The notes below the pieces were generated by a model. The model searched no databases. It had not been told where the DNA came from and saw only the letters and a program-made list of their open reading frames with translations. A program made the position numbers and the translations under genes. Source: CAWCWK01 sp963842125 (lineage in GTDB: Bacteria; Pseudomonadota; Alphaproteobacteria; Rhizobiales; CAWCWK01). Taken from it: 64,000 nt of DNA. Below are positions 1 to 8,061 of this stretch, piece after piece (position 1 is the first letter of the stretch; the number at the start of each line of letters is the position of its first letter). The stretch covers positions 620,001-684,000 of the forward strand of contig CAWJFE010000001.1 of assembly GCA_963842125.1 (NCBI GenBank). Direction: 5' to 3'.

Positions 1-470
1 ATTTCGGACGCTGCACCTTCCGGGTCGCCGGGCGCACCTATCGGATCGACGCGTCGAGCGTGACCGTCGGCTCGACCAATCCCTATCGCGCCGCCGGCAC
101 GTCCGACTGGGCCGTCGCGCGGCTGACCGAGGCCGTGCCCGGCGTCGCGCCCTACGAGGTCGCGCGCGCATCGAGCGGCGTCACCCTCGTCGCGCAGGGC
201 CATTCCAATTGGCGGCGCGGCACGCGCAGCATCGAGACCTGCCGCGCCCGCTCGCGTGGGGCGGAGATCGCCATCGACTGCGATACCGGCCAGGGCGCCT
301 CGGGTGCCGCCTTTCTGGTGCCGGGCACGCGGCGCATCTTCGGGCTCTTCGTCGGCTTCCGCTCCAGCCAGCCCAATCGCTCGGCCGCCTTCGATGCGCG
401 CTCCCACCACAATTACGGCGTCGCCATCCGGGGCGCCCTCGCCGCCGCGATCAGGCGGCTGGCTCGCTAG
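1..470 (+). CDS. Trypsin-like serine protease, C-terminal part (start outside window)
   Basis: The reading frame is open from the first bases and closes with TAG at 468-470, so only the C-terminal ~155 residues are present. Two motifs support a chymotrypsin-fold (S1) peptidase. DWAVARL near base 105 fits the strand carrying the catalytic Asp. DTGQGASGAAF near base 285 fits the GxSGG-like nucleophile loop with the active-site Ser. The His of the triad would lie upstream of the window. Cysteines on both sides (CRA, DCD) could form the usual disulfide near the Ser. Such proteins are normally exported, but the N-terminus is missing, so localisation cannot be judged. Confidence 0.75.
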   Translation, partial: FGRCTFRVAGRTYRIDASSVTVGSTNPYRAAGTSDWAVARLTEAVPGVAPYEVARASSGVTLVAQGHSNWRRGTRSIETCRARSRGAEIAIDCDTGQGASGAAFLVPGTRRIFGLFVGFRSSQPNRSAAFDARSHHNYGVAIRGALAAAIRRLAR

Positions 471-637
471 CTATCGGGGCCTCGAGGGCGCCGGGCATCG
501 CGCCGTGCTCAAGGGCACGAAACCACGGGCGGGATCGCGCGTTGGTCTTCCGGTCAGTCTCTCATCGGCCTGGTCGATAGGTCTGAACGCAATTTCGTCT
601 CTGGTGGCCGAGGCTTGCACGGCTCACCTTGAGGCTC

Positions 638-1657
638 ATGATAGAGCACACCCACGCGCCAACGGCGCCGAGCCATCGGAGCGACGCCATCCACGCCGGC
701 ACCGACGCTACGCAGCCCGACACGGCATCCCGCATCACGGCGCGCCAGGATCCCTCCGTGCCGGCCGACGCCGCGACTCGCAGCGGTCTCGACGTGCGGG
801 TCTGGGGCGCGCGTGGCTCGATCCCCTTTACGGGACCGGACGTGCTGCGCTATGGCGGCGATACGGCCGGCGTCGAGCTGCGAATGCCGGACCGGGTCGT
901 CTATTTCGACGCCGGCTCGGCCGCGCCCCGCAGCGGCAAGGCGATCCTCGCCGACGGCATTCGCGAGATCGACCTCTTCCTCAGCCATGTCCACTACGAT
1001 CATATCATGGGCATGCCCTTCTTCGCGCCCATCTTCTGCCCCGACGTGCGCCTGCGCGTCTGGTATGGCGGCGCGGAGACGGACGAGGGCGTGAAGGCGG
1101 TGATCGGTCGCTATTTCGAATCGCCCTATTTCCCGGCCTCCATCAACTGCATCGGCGCCGACATCTCCTTCCACGCCTTCCGGCCGGGAGACGCGCTCGA
1201 GGTCGCCGATACCGCCATCGAGACGGCCCCGCTCAAACATCCGGACGGCGCGACGGGTTTCCGGGCGACGCGCGGCGGGGCGAGTTTTGCCTACATCACC
1301 GATTTCGAACAGGATGGCGGCGCGGGCGACACCTCGGTCGTGAGGCTCGCCCAAGACGCCGACTTGGCCTTCCTCGACGCGACCTTCACGCCGGACGACT
1401 ACTTCCCCTGCGCCGGCTGGGGCCATGCCCATTGGCGGGCCTGCGGCGAGTTGGCCGAACAGGCCGGCGCCAAACGCTGGGGCCTCTTCCACCACAAGCA
1501 CGACCGGACCGACGACGCGATGGACCGGATCGTACGCGAGGCGCGGGCCGAGTTTCCCAACGCCTTCGGCGTGGCCTCCGGCCAGCGCTTCGCCCTCCCC
1601 GGCTCCGCGCCCATCGCCCGAACCAACCCGGCCCCGCGCGCCATGGTGTCCGCCTAG
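638..1657 (+). CDS. Metallo-beta-lactamase-fold hydrolase
   Basis: A 339-residue protein of the MBL superfamily. The metal-binding signature HVHYDHIMG lies around residue 117. The preceding block (VRVWGARGSIP ... YGGDTAGVEL) is the start typical of PhnP/class II phosphodiesterase-like MBL hydrolases, and a later HxxH (GHAHW) supplies further ligands. These enzymes usually cleave phosphodiester or ester bonds; the substrate cannot be read from sequence. The first ~50 residues are Ser/Thr/His-rich and outside the fold, so a later start is possible; ATG at 638 was preferred to the in-frame TTG at 629. Its TAG stop is formed by the CTAG end of a dispersed repeat (1654-1863). Confidence 0.85.
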   Translation: MIEHTHAPTAPSHRSDAIHAGTDATQPDTASRITARQDPSVPADAATRSGLDVRVWGARGSIPFTGPDVLRYGGDTAGVELRMPDRVVYFDAGSAAPRSGKAILADGIREIDLFLSHVHYDHIMGMPFFAPIFCPDVRLRVWYGGAETDEGVKAVIGRYFESPYFPASINCIGADISFHAFRPGDALEVADTAIETAPLKHPDGATGFRATRGGASFAYITDFEQDGGAGDTSVVRLAQDADLAFLDATFTPDDYFPCAGWGHAHWRACGELAEQAGAKRWGLFHHKHDRTDDAMDRIVREARAEFPNAFGVASGQRFALPGSAPIARTNPAPRAMVSA

Positions 1658-1863
1658 AGCCGTTCCTGCAAAGGTCGGCTTCGACCCCTACCCTCTCCTC
1701 GTCGTCATTCTCGGGCACCGACCCGAGGATCCGTAAGCAGCGATCGCCTTGCTCTGATCGTAGGCGAAGCGTCGCAAAACGTGCGTGTGATGGGTCGGGA
1801 GGCCGGACGTCGGTCCCGCCAATCGCGCCCCTGGATTCTCGGATCGGTGCCCGAGAATGACGG
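1654..1863 (+). repeat. Dispersed ~205-bp intergenic element, copy 1
   Basis: The element begins CTAGAGCCGTTCCTGCA at 1654 and contains a 29-bp inverted repeat (1704-1732 and 1833-1861, about 27/29 paired) whose core reads TCGGGCACCGACCCGAG. A second copy lies at 5523-5723 in the opposite orientation and can be aligned along its whole length, including the central GGTCGGGAGG block. The leading CTAG supplies the TAG stop of the upstream gene. It is non-coding and resembles a MITE or repetitive extragenic element, but I cannot name the family. Confidence 0.75.
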
Positions 1864-1946
1864 CAGGAGGCGAAGTCGCCTGCCAGACCAGACTGTGGTG
1901 AAGGCACTCTCAGGTTCGAGTTTTGACTTTGGGCTAAGGCCAAGCC

Positions 1947-2840
1947 CTACCAGGCCGCGCGCAGGCGGTCGACGAGCCAGAGGCCGGCGCGGCCGAGGGG
2001 GCGGTCCTGGCGGGAGATGGCGTAGAGCGTCTCGTGGAGCGCGTCTCCGCTCAAGAAGGTGAGCGCGATCGGCTTCAAGAGCCCCGCATCGAGCGAGGCC
2101 TGGACGAGGTGGCGGGGCATGATGCCCCAACCGAACCCGCGCTCGATGAGAACGCGGCGCACCCGCTGGTCGGCCACGTGCCAGACGTCGAGCGAGAGCG
2201 GGTTGGGCGTGCCGGCGCCCCGGCGCGATGCGGAGAGGATCTGGCGCTGGTCGCGCAGGTCTGCCTCGGTCAGCGTGCGCCCGAGCGTGGCCAGCGGATG
2301 GTCGGCGCCCGTCACCGCGATGATGTCGATCTGGGGCAGCGGCTCGCGCACCAGTTCGGCCAGCCCCGGCCCGGTCATGTTGAAGGCCCCGATGACGCCG
2401 ATATCGGCCTCGCCGTCGAGGACCATGTCCATCGGACCGCCGGCCTCCTGGACGAAGAGATTGAGCGCGACGCTGGGGAAGGCCTCGCCGAAGGCCTGGA
2501 GCGTGTCGGCAATGCTCTCGATCGGCGTCAGCATGGAGACGGCGAGGCTGACCTGCGCCTCCAACCCGCCCGACAGCGCTTTTGCCTTGGCTTTGAGCGC
2601 GTCCGAGCGGTCGATGACGGCGCGCGCGTCGCCGACGATGGTGGCGCCGGCATCCGTCAGCCTCGGGCGCTTGGTCGAGCGATCGAAGAGCTTGAGGTCG
2701 AGCTGGAACTCGAGGTTCGCGATCGCCTGGCTGACGGCCGACTGGCCGCGCTGCACCTTCTTGGCCGCCGCCGTGAAGGAGCCCGTGTCGACGATGGCGA
2801 CCAGCATCCGCAATTGGTCGAGCGTCACGCTCTCCAACAT
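1947..2840 (-). CDS. LysR-family transcriptional regulator
   Basis: A 297-residue protein of standard LysR length. The N-terminal winged helix-turn-helix (about residues 8-65) reads LRMLVAIVDTGSFTAAAKKV ... QSAVSQAIANLE, the classic LysR pattern. A ~90-300 substrate-binding domain follows, with GEADIGVIGAF and the RRVLIERGFGWGIMP motif of the effector-binding half. It acts as a cytoplasmic DNA-binding dimer or tetramer responding to a small ligand. No divergent target gene is adjacent: the next gene upstream (cyclase) points the same way with ~120 bp between them. The target is therefore unknown. Confidence 0.93.
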   Translation of the reverse strand: MLESVTLDQLRMLVAIVDTGSFTAAAKKVQRGQSAVSQAIANLEFQLDLKLFDRSTKRPRLTDAGATIVGDARAVIDRSDALKAKAKALSGGLEAQVSLAVSMLTPIESIADTLQAFGEAFPSVALNLFVQEAGGPMDMVLDGEADIGVIGAFNMTGPGLAELVREPLPQIDIIAVTGADHPLATLGRTLTEADLRDQRQILSASRRGAGTPNPLSLDVWHVADQRVRRVLIERGFGWGIMPRHLVQASLDAGLLKPIALTFLSGDALHETLYAISRQDRPLGRAGLWLVDRLRAAW

Positions 2841-2959
2841 GTCTCAACTCCCTCGTTCGGAGCATCGGCGCGCCGAATCGCGCGAATTCAGGCCTGAATA
2901 GGGGCCAAGCTCTCGGATGGCCACGAGTATTGACGGCGAAGGTTGGGACGGGCGACGCG

Positions 2960-4900
2960 TCATACCCGGCGCGCGTCCACGGTCCCCATCCGGCCGGGCA
3001 GGGTCAGGCAGTCCCACACGGTCGCGTGCGCGTCGTCGCATGGGGGCGTATCGCCGGCCAGCTCGCAGGTGACGGCGGAGACGTAGCCCTTCACGTCGGC
3101 GTCCTCGGCGAGGTCGGGCAGGTCCTTGGCCGCCTTCTGCAATCGGTCGGCGACGTTGACGACGTCTCCGATCACGGTGTGGGTGAGCCGGCTCTCGCCG
3201 ATCTCGCCGACGAGCGCGGTGCCAGAATGGAGACCGTAGCGCACCGCGATGCGCGGCAGCGGAACGCTCCCGCCCTCGCGCCCGTCGCCCGGGCATTCGG
3301 CATGCTCGACATTGCGCCGGGCGATGGCCTGGCGGATGACCGCGATGCTGGAGAGCGCCTTGGCGGCATGGTCGTCGCCATGCTCCATCTCGCTCCAATA
3401 GGTCATCACGCCGTCGCCGACGAACTTGTCGATCGTGCCGCCGACGCTGGTGACGGCGCGGGCGATGTCGGCATAGTGGTCGGCGAGAAGCTGAGCCGTC
3501 TCCTCGGCCGGCAGCGCCTCGGCGATGTGGGTGAAGCCGGCGATGTCGGTGAAGAGGACCGTGACGGCGGCCGTCTCGAGATGCGGCTCGCCGATCCGCC
3601 CGCGCACCAGCCGATCGACGAAATTGCCCGGCAGATGCCGCTCGATCCGGCGGAGCGCGCCGACCATGGCGTTGAACGACCGGCTCGCCTGATCGACCTC
3701 GCGCACCGAGGAGCGCGGCAGATCGGTCACCTCGGCGAGGTTCATCCGCGTGACGGCCGACATCTGCGCGCTGAACCGCGAGAAGGGCTGCGCCATCCGC
3801 TTACCGACGAGCATGCCGAGCCCGGTGACGACGAGGGTCGCCGTGATCGCGAGCATGAGGAGCGTTTGAAACCGATCGACCGGACTGCCGCCATCTGAGG
3901 CGTTGAAATGCGCGCCCACGGTCCAGGGTACCGGGCCGAAGGCGGTCGTGATCGCGTAGATGAAGACCTGGATGTCGCCGTTCTGCTCGTTCCAATGCGC
4001 GGTCGCATGGCGCATCTTGGGCGCGCCCGGCACGGGCTCCGGATCGTCCCACATCCGCGCGAGGACGGGATCGCCGATCTCCTGTGTCGAGGGCAGCCGC
4101 GCCGCGCCCATGGCCATGCCGAGCCGTGGGTGGGCGAGGACGAGGTCGCGCCCGAAGAGGATGAAGGCGGTGCGGTTGGTGCCGTCGGGCGTCTTCTCCG
4201 ACAGGCGCTCGGAGAGGATGGCGGCATAGGAGGAAAGCTCGGCCAGCGAGACGCTGGCGACGAGGAGGCCGGCGAAGCGGTCCCCGTCCCAGACCGGCGC
4301 GCGGCGCATGACGATCGGCAGGTCGAGCGCGGAGTTGGCGCGCGGCAGGCTCCAGGCATTGGCCTCGGGGCCTGATACGCCGGGGCCTGAGCGGCGCGCA
4401 TCCGCCATCCAGACGTTGAGTTCCGGCAATTGGTAGATGTCGTCGGCCGCGACGGTGCCGCTCTCGCGCTCGGCCCGCCAGGCCCGCCCGTCGGCGCGCA
4501 CGAAGCTGAGAGCCGCGATCTGGCGCGGACCGATGAGGCCGTGGGTGAGGAGCTGGCGCATGGCGCCATCGTTGCGCGCAAGGACCGGTTCGTCCTCGAG
4601 GACGGCGCGCAGCCCGTCCAGCGTCTCGTCCGCCACCGCCATGTGGTCCTCGACCTGATCGAGGACGGTGCGCACGACCGTGTCGCCCTCGAAGGCGATG
4701 GCCCGCGAGGTCTCGACCCGGCCGAAATAGACGAAGAGGCTCATCACGAGCGCGAGCGCGAGAAAGGCGAAGCCGCCAATGGTGAACGCCGTCACGAGGG
4801 CGAGCGAGCGCTGCCGCCGGCCCGGGCGATAGACGGGCCGGAAGACCCGCTGCGGCCCGGCCGCGATCCAGCGCAGGAGGGTGCGCCAGCGCCCGTGCAT
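2960..4900 (-). CDS. Membrane-bound class III adenylate/guanylate cyclase
   Basis: A 646-residue protein that would make cAMP or cGMP. Order: cytoplasmic basic N-terminus, transmembrane helix (~34-56), large periplasmic sensor region of Cache type (~60-340), second membrane helix (~345-365), HAMP-like linker, and a class III cyclase domain (~445-640). Catalytic features are intact: metal-binding Asp in FTDIAGFT and in KFVGDGVMTYW, Lys in GTIDKFVGD, and the VNVADRL Asn/Arg pair near the C-terminus. The Lys suggests ATP as substrate, but purine specificity is an inference. The periplasmic domain implies regulation by an extracellular ligand. Confidence 0.9.
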   Translation of the reverse strand: MHGRWRTLLRWIAAGPQRVFRPVYRPGRRQRSLALVTAFTIGGFAFLALALVMSLFVYFGRVETSRAIAFEGDTVVRTVLDQVEDHMAVADETLDGLRAVLEDEPVLARNDGAMRQLLTHGLIGPRQIAALSFVRADGRAWRAERESGTVAADDIYQLPELNVWMADARRSGPGVSGPEANAWSLPRANSALDLPIVMRRAPVWDGDRFAGLLVASVSLAELSSYAAILSERLSEKTPDGTNRTAFILFGRDLVLAHPRLGMAMGAARLPSTQEIGDPVLARMWDDPEPVPGAPKMRHATAHWNEQNGDIQVFIYAITTAFGPVPWTVGAHFNASDGGSPVDRFQTLLMLAITATLVVTGLGMLVGKRMAQPFSRFSAQMSAVTRMNLAEVTDLPRSSVREVDQASRSFNAMVGALRRIERHLPGNFVDRLVRGRIGEPHLETAAVTVLFTDIAGFTHIAEALPAEETAQLLADHYADIARAVTSVGGTIDKFVGDGVMTYWSEMEHGDDHAAKALSSIAVIRQAIARRNVEHAECPGDGREGGSVPLPRIAVRYGLHSGTALVGEIGESRLTHTVIGDVVNVADRLQKAAKDLPDLAEDADVKGYVSAVTCELAGDTPPCDDAHATVWDCLTLPGRMGTVDARRV

Positions 4901-5522
4901 CGGGTTCGCGGCCTGGGGCCGGCTTGAGGGCGGGCTCGCCGGTTCGAACGGAAGGGGGGTGCGGGCGTCTATGACGGCCTCCCCATCGGCGCATGACTCG
5001 AACGATCGTGGCCCGAACGATCATGACCCGAGCGATCATGACCCGAGCGATCGCAACCCGGCCTTTCGCATCCACCGACAACGGGCGGGAGCGGTGACGA
5101 AGGGCGAGGCAGGCGGCAGGACATGCGACTTCCAAGCAAAAGGGCCGATGCAGGAGACCCGGACGGACGAGGGCCGTGAGACGAGGCGAACCAGCTTAGC
5201 GACGCCTCTCGATAGGAGAGTGCCGCGCAAGACATCACGTGACGCAAGACATCACGTGAGATGCGCCCAGATCGAATCGCTCGGCCAAATCTCTCGGCTG
5301 ATCGTCTCGGCCCGACGTTCAGACCGCTCGCCCCGGCATCTCGCAGCGTACACTACCGGCAAACGGGGAGCGTTGCGAGGCCCCGCCGTGTAACGGATGA
5401 TCGCAGACGATCACGGTTTCGCGGGGGGGGCTCATCCGCTCCGATCGGCAACGCTCTTGAGAGAGACGCCAGCTGGAGGCTGTTGAAGCAAAGCTCGGTT
5501 CGGTACGCGACCTGACCTCCAG
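4901..5522. other. Gene-poor stretch, no supported CDS
   Basis: No open frame here has a plausible ribosome site together with protein-like composition; the longest are low-complexity Arg/Ser-rich readings through a tandem repeat. The stretch holds a 15-bp tandem repeat (4993-5052) and then runs into copy 2 of the dispersed 205-bp element. Confidence 0.6.
4993..5052. repeat. 15-bp tandem repeat, four copies
   Basis: Four head-to-tail units close to ATGACCCGAGCGATC occupy 4993-5052; the last two are identical and the first two differ at a few positions. A degenerate fifth unit follows. The repeat lies upstream of the cyclase gene and is not inside a convincing coding frame. Confidence 0.8.
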
Positions 5523-5723
5523 CCGTCATTGCCGGGCACCGACCCGAGAATCCAGGGGTTTAGCAGGCGGGACCTCTGTACGACCTCCCGACCGATCGCA
5601 GGACGTGTGAGGCGTTGCCGGCGACCAGGGCGACGCGATCGGCGCTCTCGATCCTCGGGTCGGTGCCCGAGGATGACGAGGAGGGGGCGACGGTCGAGCC
5701 AACGCTTGCAGGAACGGCTCTAG
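5523..5723 (-). repeat. Dispersed ~205-bp intergenic element, copy 2
   Basis: Read on the minus strand from 5723, this matches copy 1 (1654-1863): CTAGAGCCGTTCCTGCA start, TCGGGCACCGACCCGAGGAT arm, GGTCGGGAGG centre, and the second inverted arm. The 29-bp arms lie at 5525-5553 and 5649-5677. Its CTAG end provides the stop codon of the small membrane-protein gene at 5720-6088, as copy 1 does for the hydrolase gene. Confidence 0.75.
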
Positions 5724-6088
5724 TAGCGCCCGTCATAGACGGTCACGAGACCGTCGGAGCCGGCGAGGACGGTTTCGGCTACGACCGTGTAATCGGCCGC
5801 CGTCAGGATGGTGGTCGCGGCCACGAGGGCGGACAGAGTGATCAGGAGACCGAACCCGGTGACGGCCTTGGCCATCACCGCATCCCATTCCGCCGCCGTG
5901 AGCGACGGGCGCGCAAGACCGGAGACGGCTCCGACGACGGTCCCGGCGATCGCCTGGAGACCCGACCGCAGGGGGGCGTGCGGGCGGGCACTACGGCGAG
6001 AGCTGAGACGCGATCCGATCGTCGCGCCACGGAGGCTGGGGATGGCAAACGGGCTGTGGGTCGCGGTCGTCATCGGTGCGGTCGTCAT
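5720..6088 (-). CDS. Hypothetical single-span membrane protein
   Basis: A 122-residue protein I do not recognise. The first ~45 residues are Ser/Arg/Pro-rich and probably disordered. Residues ~78-100 (TGFGLLITLSALVAATTILTA) are the only clear membrane segment, followed by a short acidic tail. The stop codon is made by the CTAG end of repeat copy 2, so the present C-terminus may have been set by insertion of that element. No neighbour suggests a role. The frame could be spurious, but the hydrophobic block is better than expected for a random GC-rich frame. Confidence 0.45.
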   Translation of the reverse strand: MTTAPMTTATHSPFAIPSLRGATIGSRLSSRRSARPHAPLRSGLQAIAGTVVGAVSGLARPSLTAAEWDAVMAKAVTGFGLLITLSALVAATTILTAADYTVVAETVLAGSDGLVTVYDGRY

Positions 6089-6332
6089 CGGTTCGGCTCC
6101 TGATCTGACGCCACTATGGACGGTGCCGGATCGAAGGCGCAGCCGTTAAAACCTGCTGGCTATCATCGATCGGCCGAATGATCGGGAGCGGGCTGGGGAC
6201 GCATCGGGATGGCATCGGGGACAGCGGTCACCCTCTCGCCGCCTTGCGCCTCCAAGACCAACGCGAGACGCGGCGGCGGGGGCGAGATGCGCCCCGCAAC
6301 ACGCGGCGCTCGACCTATCGGGAGACACGCGA

Positions 6333-6611
6333 ATGGCAGACGATCTTGGAGGCACGGACAGGATCGGGCGGGCGTCCCATCGCCTCGCCGCCGCCCTCGA
6401 CGCGCTCGATGCGGCCCTCGCCCAGGGCCGGGAGGGGCCACCGGCCCGCCGGGAGGTCGAGGTGATGGCCGAGGACCGCGCCCGCATGGCCGAGGAGCTC
6501 ATCGCGGCCCGCAGCGCCGGCGAGACGTTGCGCGAGGCCGGCCAGCGCGCCCTGAGCGGCGTGCGCGAGGCCCGCCAGACGGTCCGGATGGTCCTCGACG
6601 AGGGCGTCTAG
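6333..6611 (+). CDS. DUF4164 family protein
   Basis: A 92-residue, highly charged, Ala/Glu/Arg-rich helical protein preceded by a GGGAGA ribosome site. Small coiled-coil proteins of this type (DUF4164) sit directly upstream of zapA in many alphaproteobacteria; here zapA starts 52 bp downstream. The family has no assigned activity. Position and heptad-like composition suggest a structural partner in cell division, but that is inference. Confidence 0.75.
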   Translation: MADDLGGTDRIGRASHRLAAALDALDAALAQGREGPPARREVEVMAEDRARMAEELIAARSAGETLREAGQRALSGVREARQTVRMVLDEGV

Positions 6612-6663
6612 CGCACGAATGCCGCCGCCGGACAGAGATCATCAGAAAGCAGGAGAGCGAGAC

Positions 6664-7032
6664 ATGGCGCAGATCAAGGTCGAGATCGGCGGGCGCAGCT
6701 ATCGCATGGCCTGCGCGGACGGCGAGGAGGACCATCTCCTCGGGCTGGCCGCCGAGGTCGATGCGCAGGTCGAGGCGCTGCGGGGCTCGATCGGGGAGGT
6801 CGGGGACACGCGGCTCGCCGTCATGGCGGCCATCGTGCTGGCCGACGAGCGCAACGAGGCGCGCCGCCGGCTCCGCACGGCCGAGACCGGCGCACGCTCC
6901 GACGCCGAGACGAGCGAGGACGCTGTCGCCCGGCTCGACGCCATCGAGGCGCGCGCCGCCGACGCCCTCGACGACGCGGCCGCCCGCATCGAGGCCCTGG
7001 CCCGCCAGGCCCAGCAGACGGCCCCGCGCTGA
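6664..7032 (+). CDS. zapA: Cell division protein ZapA
   Basis: A 122-residue ZapA: residues ~1-50 (IKVEIGGRSYRMACADGEEDHLLGLA) form the conserved N-terminal head, and the rest is a long helix for dimerisation. ZapA binds FtsZ filaments and cross-links them in the Z ring. The start at 6664 was chosen because AGGAG lies seven to eight bases upstream and the family head begins there; an upstream in-frame start at 6619 would add unrelated residues. Gene order DUF4164-zapA-6S RNA-5-FTHF cyclo-ligase is the known alphaproteobacterial arrangement. Confidence 0.9.
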   Translation: MAQIKVEIGGRSYRMACADGEEDHLLGLAAEVDAQVEALRGSIGEVGDTRLAVMAAIVLADERNEARRRLRTAETGARSDAETSEDAVARLDAIEARAADALDDAAARIEALARQAQQTAPR

Positions 7033-7048
7033 ACCTTGCCCCTCGCGC

Positions 7049-7078
7049 GCCCCTTCTCTCCCCCCGAAGAGAAGGGGC
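7049..7078 (+). terminator. Stable hairpin after zapA
   Basis: An 11-bp perfect stem, GCCCCTTCTCT paired with AGAGAAGGGGC, with an 8-base loop begins 17 bp after the zapA stop. There is no U-tract, so it is a candidate terminator or 3'-end stabiliser, not a proven intrinsic terminator. An 11-C homopolymer follows at 7119-7129. Confidence 0.45.
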
Positions 7079-7221
7079 CCGAAGGGTGGATGAGGGGGAC
7101 ACCGCTCACGGTCCATCGCCCCCCCCCCCCGGAAGAGGCGAAACGCACGAGCGCTTCCCCAAATCGACACGCGCCCGCCACACGCCCCTTGGTCCCGGCC
7201 TTGATAAGACCTACATACGTG

Positions 7222-7375
7222 ACTGGCGGGCTGTGGGGTGCGTGCAGGACTTCACATCCCCGGGGCCTTATCGACTCCCTCGGGAGCTGTCCCTGAGCAG
7301 GGCCGTGGCCTCGCTCATATGGCGCCCACCTACGCTGTAGGTTCCCGGGATAGAAACGTCCCACGGCCTTTCACG
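7222..7375 (+). ncRNA. ssrS: 6S RNA (ends approximate)
   Basis: 6S RNA imitates an open promoter and sequesters housekeeping RNA polymerase in stationary phase. It is called from position, exactly between zapA and the 5-FTHF cyclo-ligase gene, and from structure. A closing stem GGCTGTGGG (7229-7237) pairs with CCCACGGCC (7360-7368). Internal hairpins include CTCCctcgGGAG and CCCtgagcaGGG, and the 3' side of the central bubble has ACCTACgctGTAGGT. A promoter-like TTGGTC (7189) with TACATA (7212) at 17-bp spacing would start transcription near 7220. No BLAST or covariance search was possible. Confidence 0.72.
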
Positions 7376-7405
7376 GCTTCGCCAACCCTTTTGCCTCGAG
7401 TTCTC

Positions 7406-7984
7406 GTGCCAGCCGATATCGACGACGAGAAGCGCGCGTTGCGGCGCCGGATGCGGGCTGCGCGCGAGGCGGTGCCGGACCGCGAGACCCGCACGCGCGC
7501 CATCCTCGCGCGCGCCGATGCGCTGCTGTCGGATGCGCGAGTGTCCGCGACCGGCGGAACCGCCATCCTCGGCGCCTATGTCGGCGTCGGCTCCGAGGTC
7601 GACCCCGCCGCGCTCCTCACCCGATGGAGCGAAGCCGGCGGGGCCTACGCCCTCCCCGTCGCCGCGGCCGGTCGCCCCCTCACCTTTCGCGTCTGGCGAC
7701 CCGGCGAGCCGCTGCGAACGGGCGCGGTCAAGGTGCCGGAGCCCGTCGATGGCACCGTCGTCACCCCGACCTGCCTCCTCGTTCCCCTCCTCGCCTTCGA
7801 TGCGGACCGCTGGCGCCTCGGCCAGGGCGGCGGGCACTATGACCGCACGCTCGCGCAGCCGGCCTTCGCGGATTGCGTCTCGATCGGCCTCGCCTTCGAT
7901 GCGCAGATGCTGGGCGCCGTCCCTAGAGACCGGTTCGACCGCCGTCTGAGCGCCGTGGTGACGGAGACGCGCACGCTTATTTGA
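7406..7984 (+). CDS. 5-formyltetrahydrofolate cyclo-ligase
   Basis: A 192-residue enzyme that uses ATP to convert 5-formyl-THF to 5,10-methenyl-THF in one-carbon metabolism. The N-terminus (DDEKRALRRRMRAAREAV) is the family's basic helix. The ATP/Mg loop LVPLLAFDADRWRLGQGGGHYDRTL is diagnostic and complete (about residues 125-150). The start is GTG at 7406 (TTG at 7391 is an alternative); longer in-frame starts would read through the 6S RNA and are rejected. Co-location with 6S RNA is a conserved arrangement. Confidence 0.9.
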   Translation: MPADIDDEKRALRRRMRAAREAVPDRETRTRAILARADALLSDARVSATGGTAILGAYVGVGSEVDPAALLTRWSEAGGAYALPVAAAGRPLTFRVWRPGEPLRTGAVKVPEPVDGTVVTPTCLLVPLLAFDADRWRLGQGGGHYDRTLAQPAFADCVSIGLAFDAQMLGAVPRDRFDRRLSAVVTETRTLI

Positions 7985-8061
7985 GGCCCTTCGCGCCCTC
8001 CGCCCACCGTGCTAGGGGCCTCGCCGAACGCAACGTCGCCTCCCAGTCCTCGCGAGCCACC

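Noticed and set aside
4969..5247. 92-codon minus-strand frame across the 15-bp tandem repeat
   Set aside because: Low-complexity RSGHD repeats, no ribosome site and no similarity to a known protein type.
7119..7129. 11-C homopolymer as a phase-variation switch
   Set aside because: It lies in the intergenic region after zapA, not in a coding frame or between promoter elements of an obvious gene; it may simply be a sequencing artefact-prone tract.
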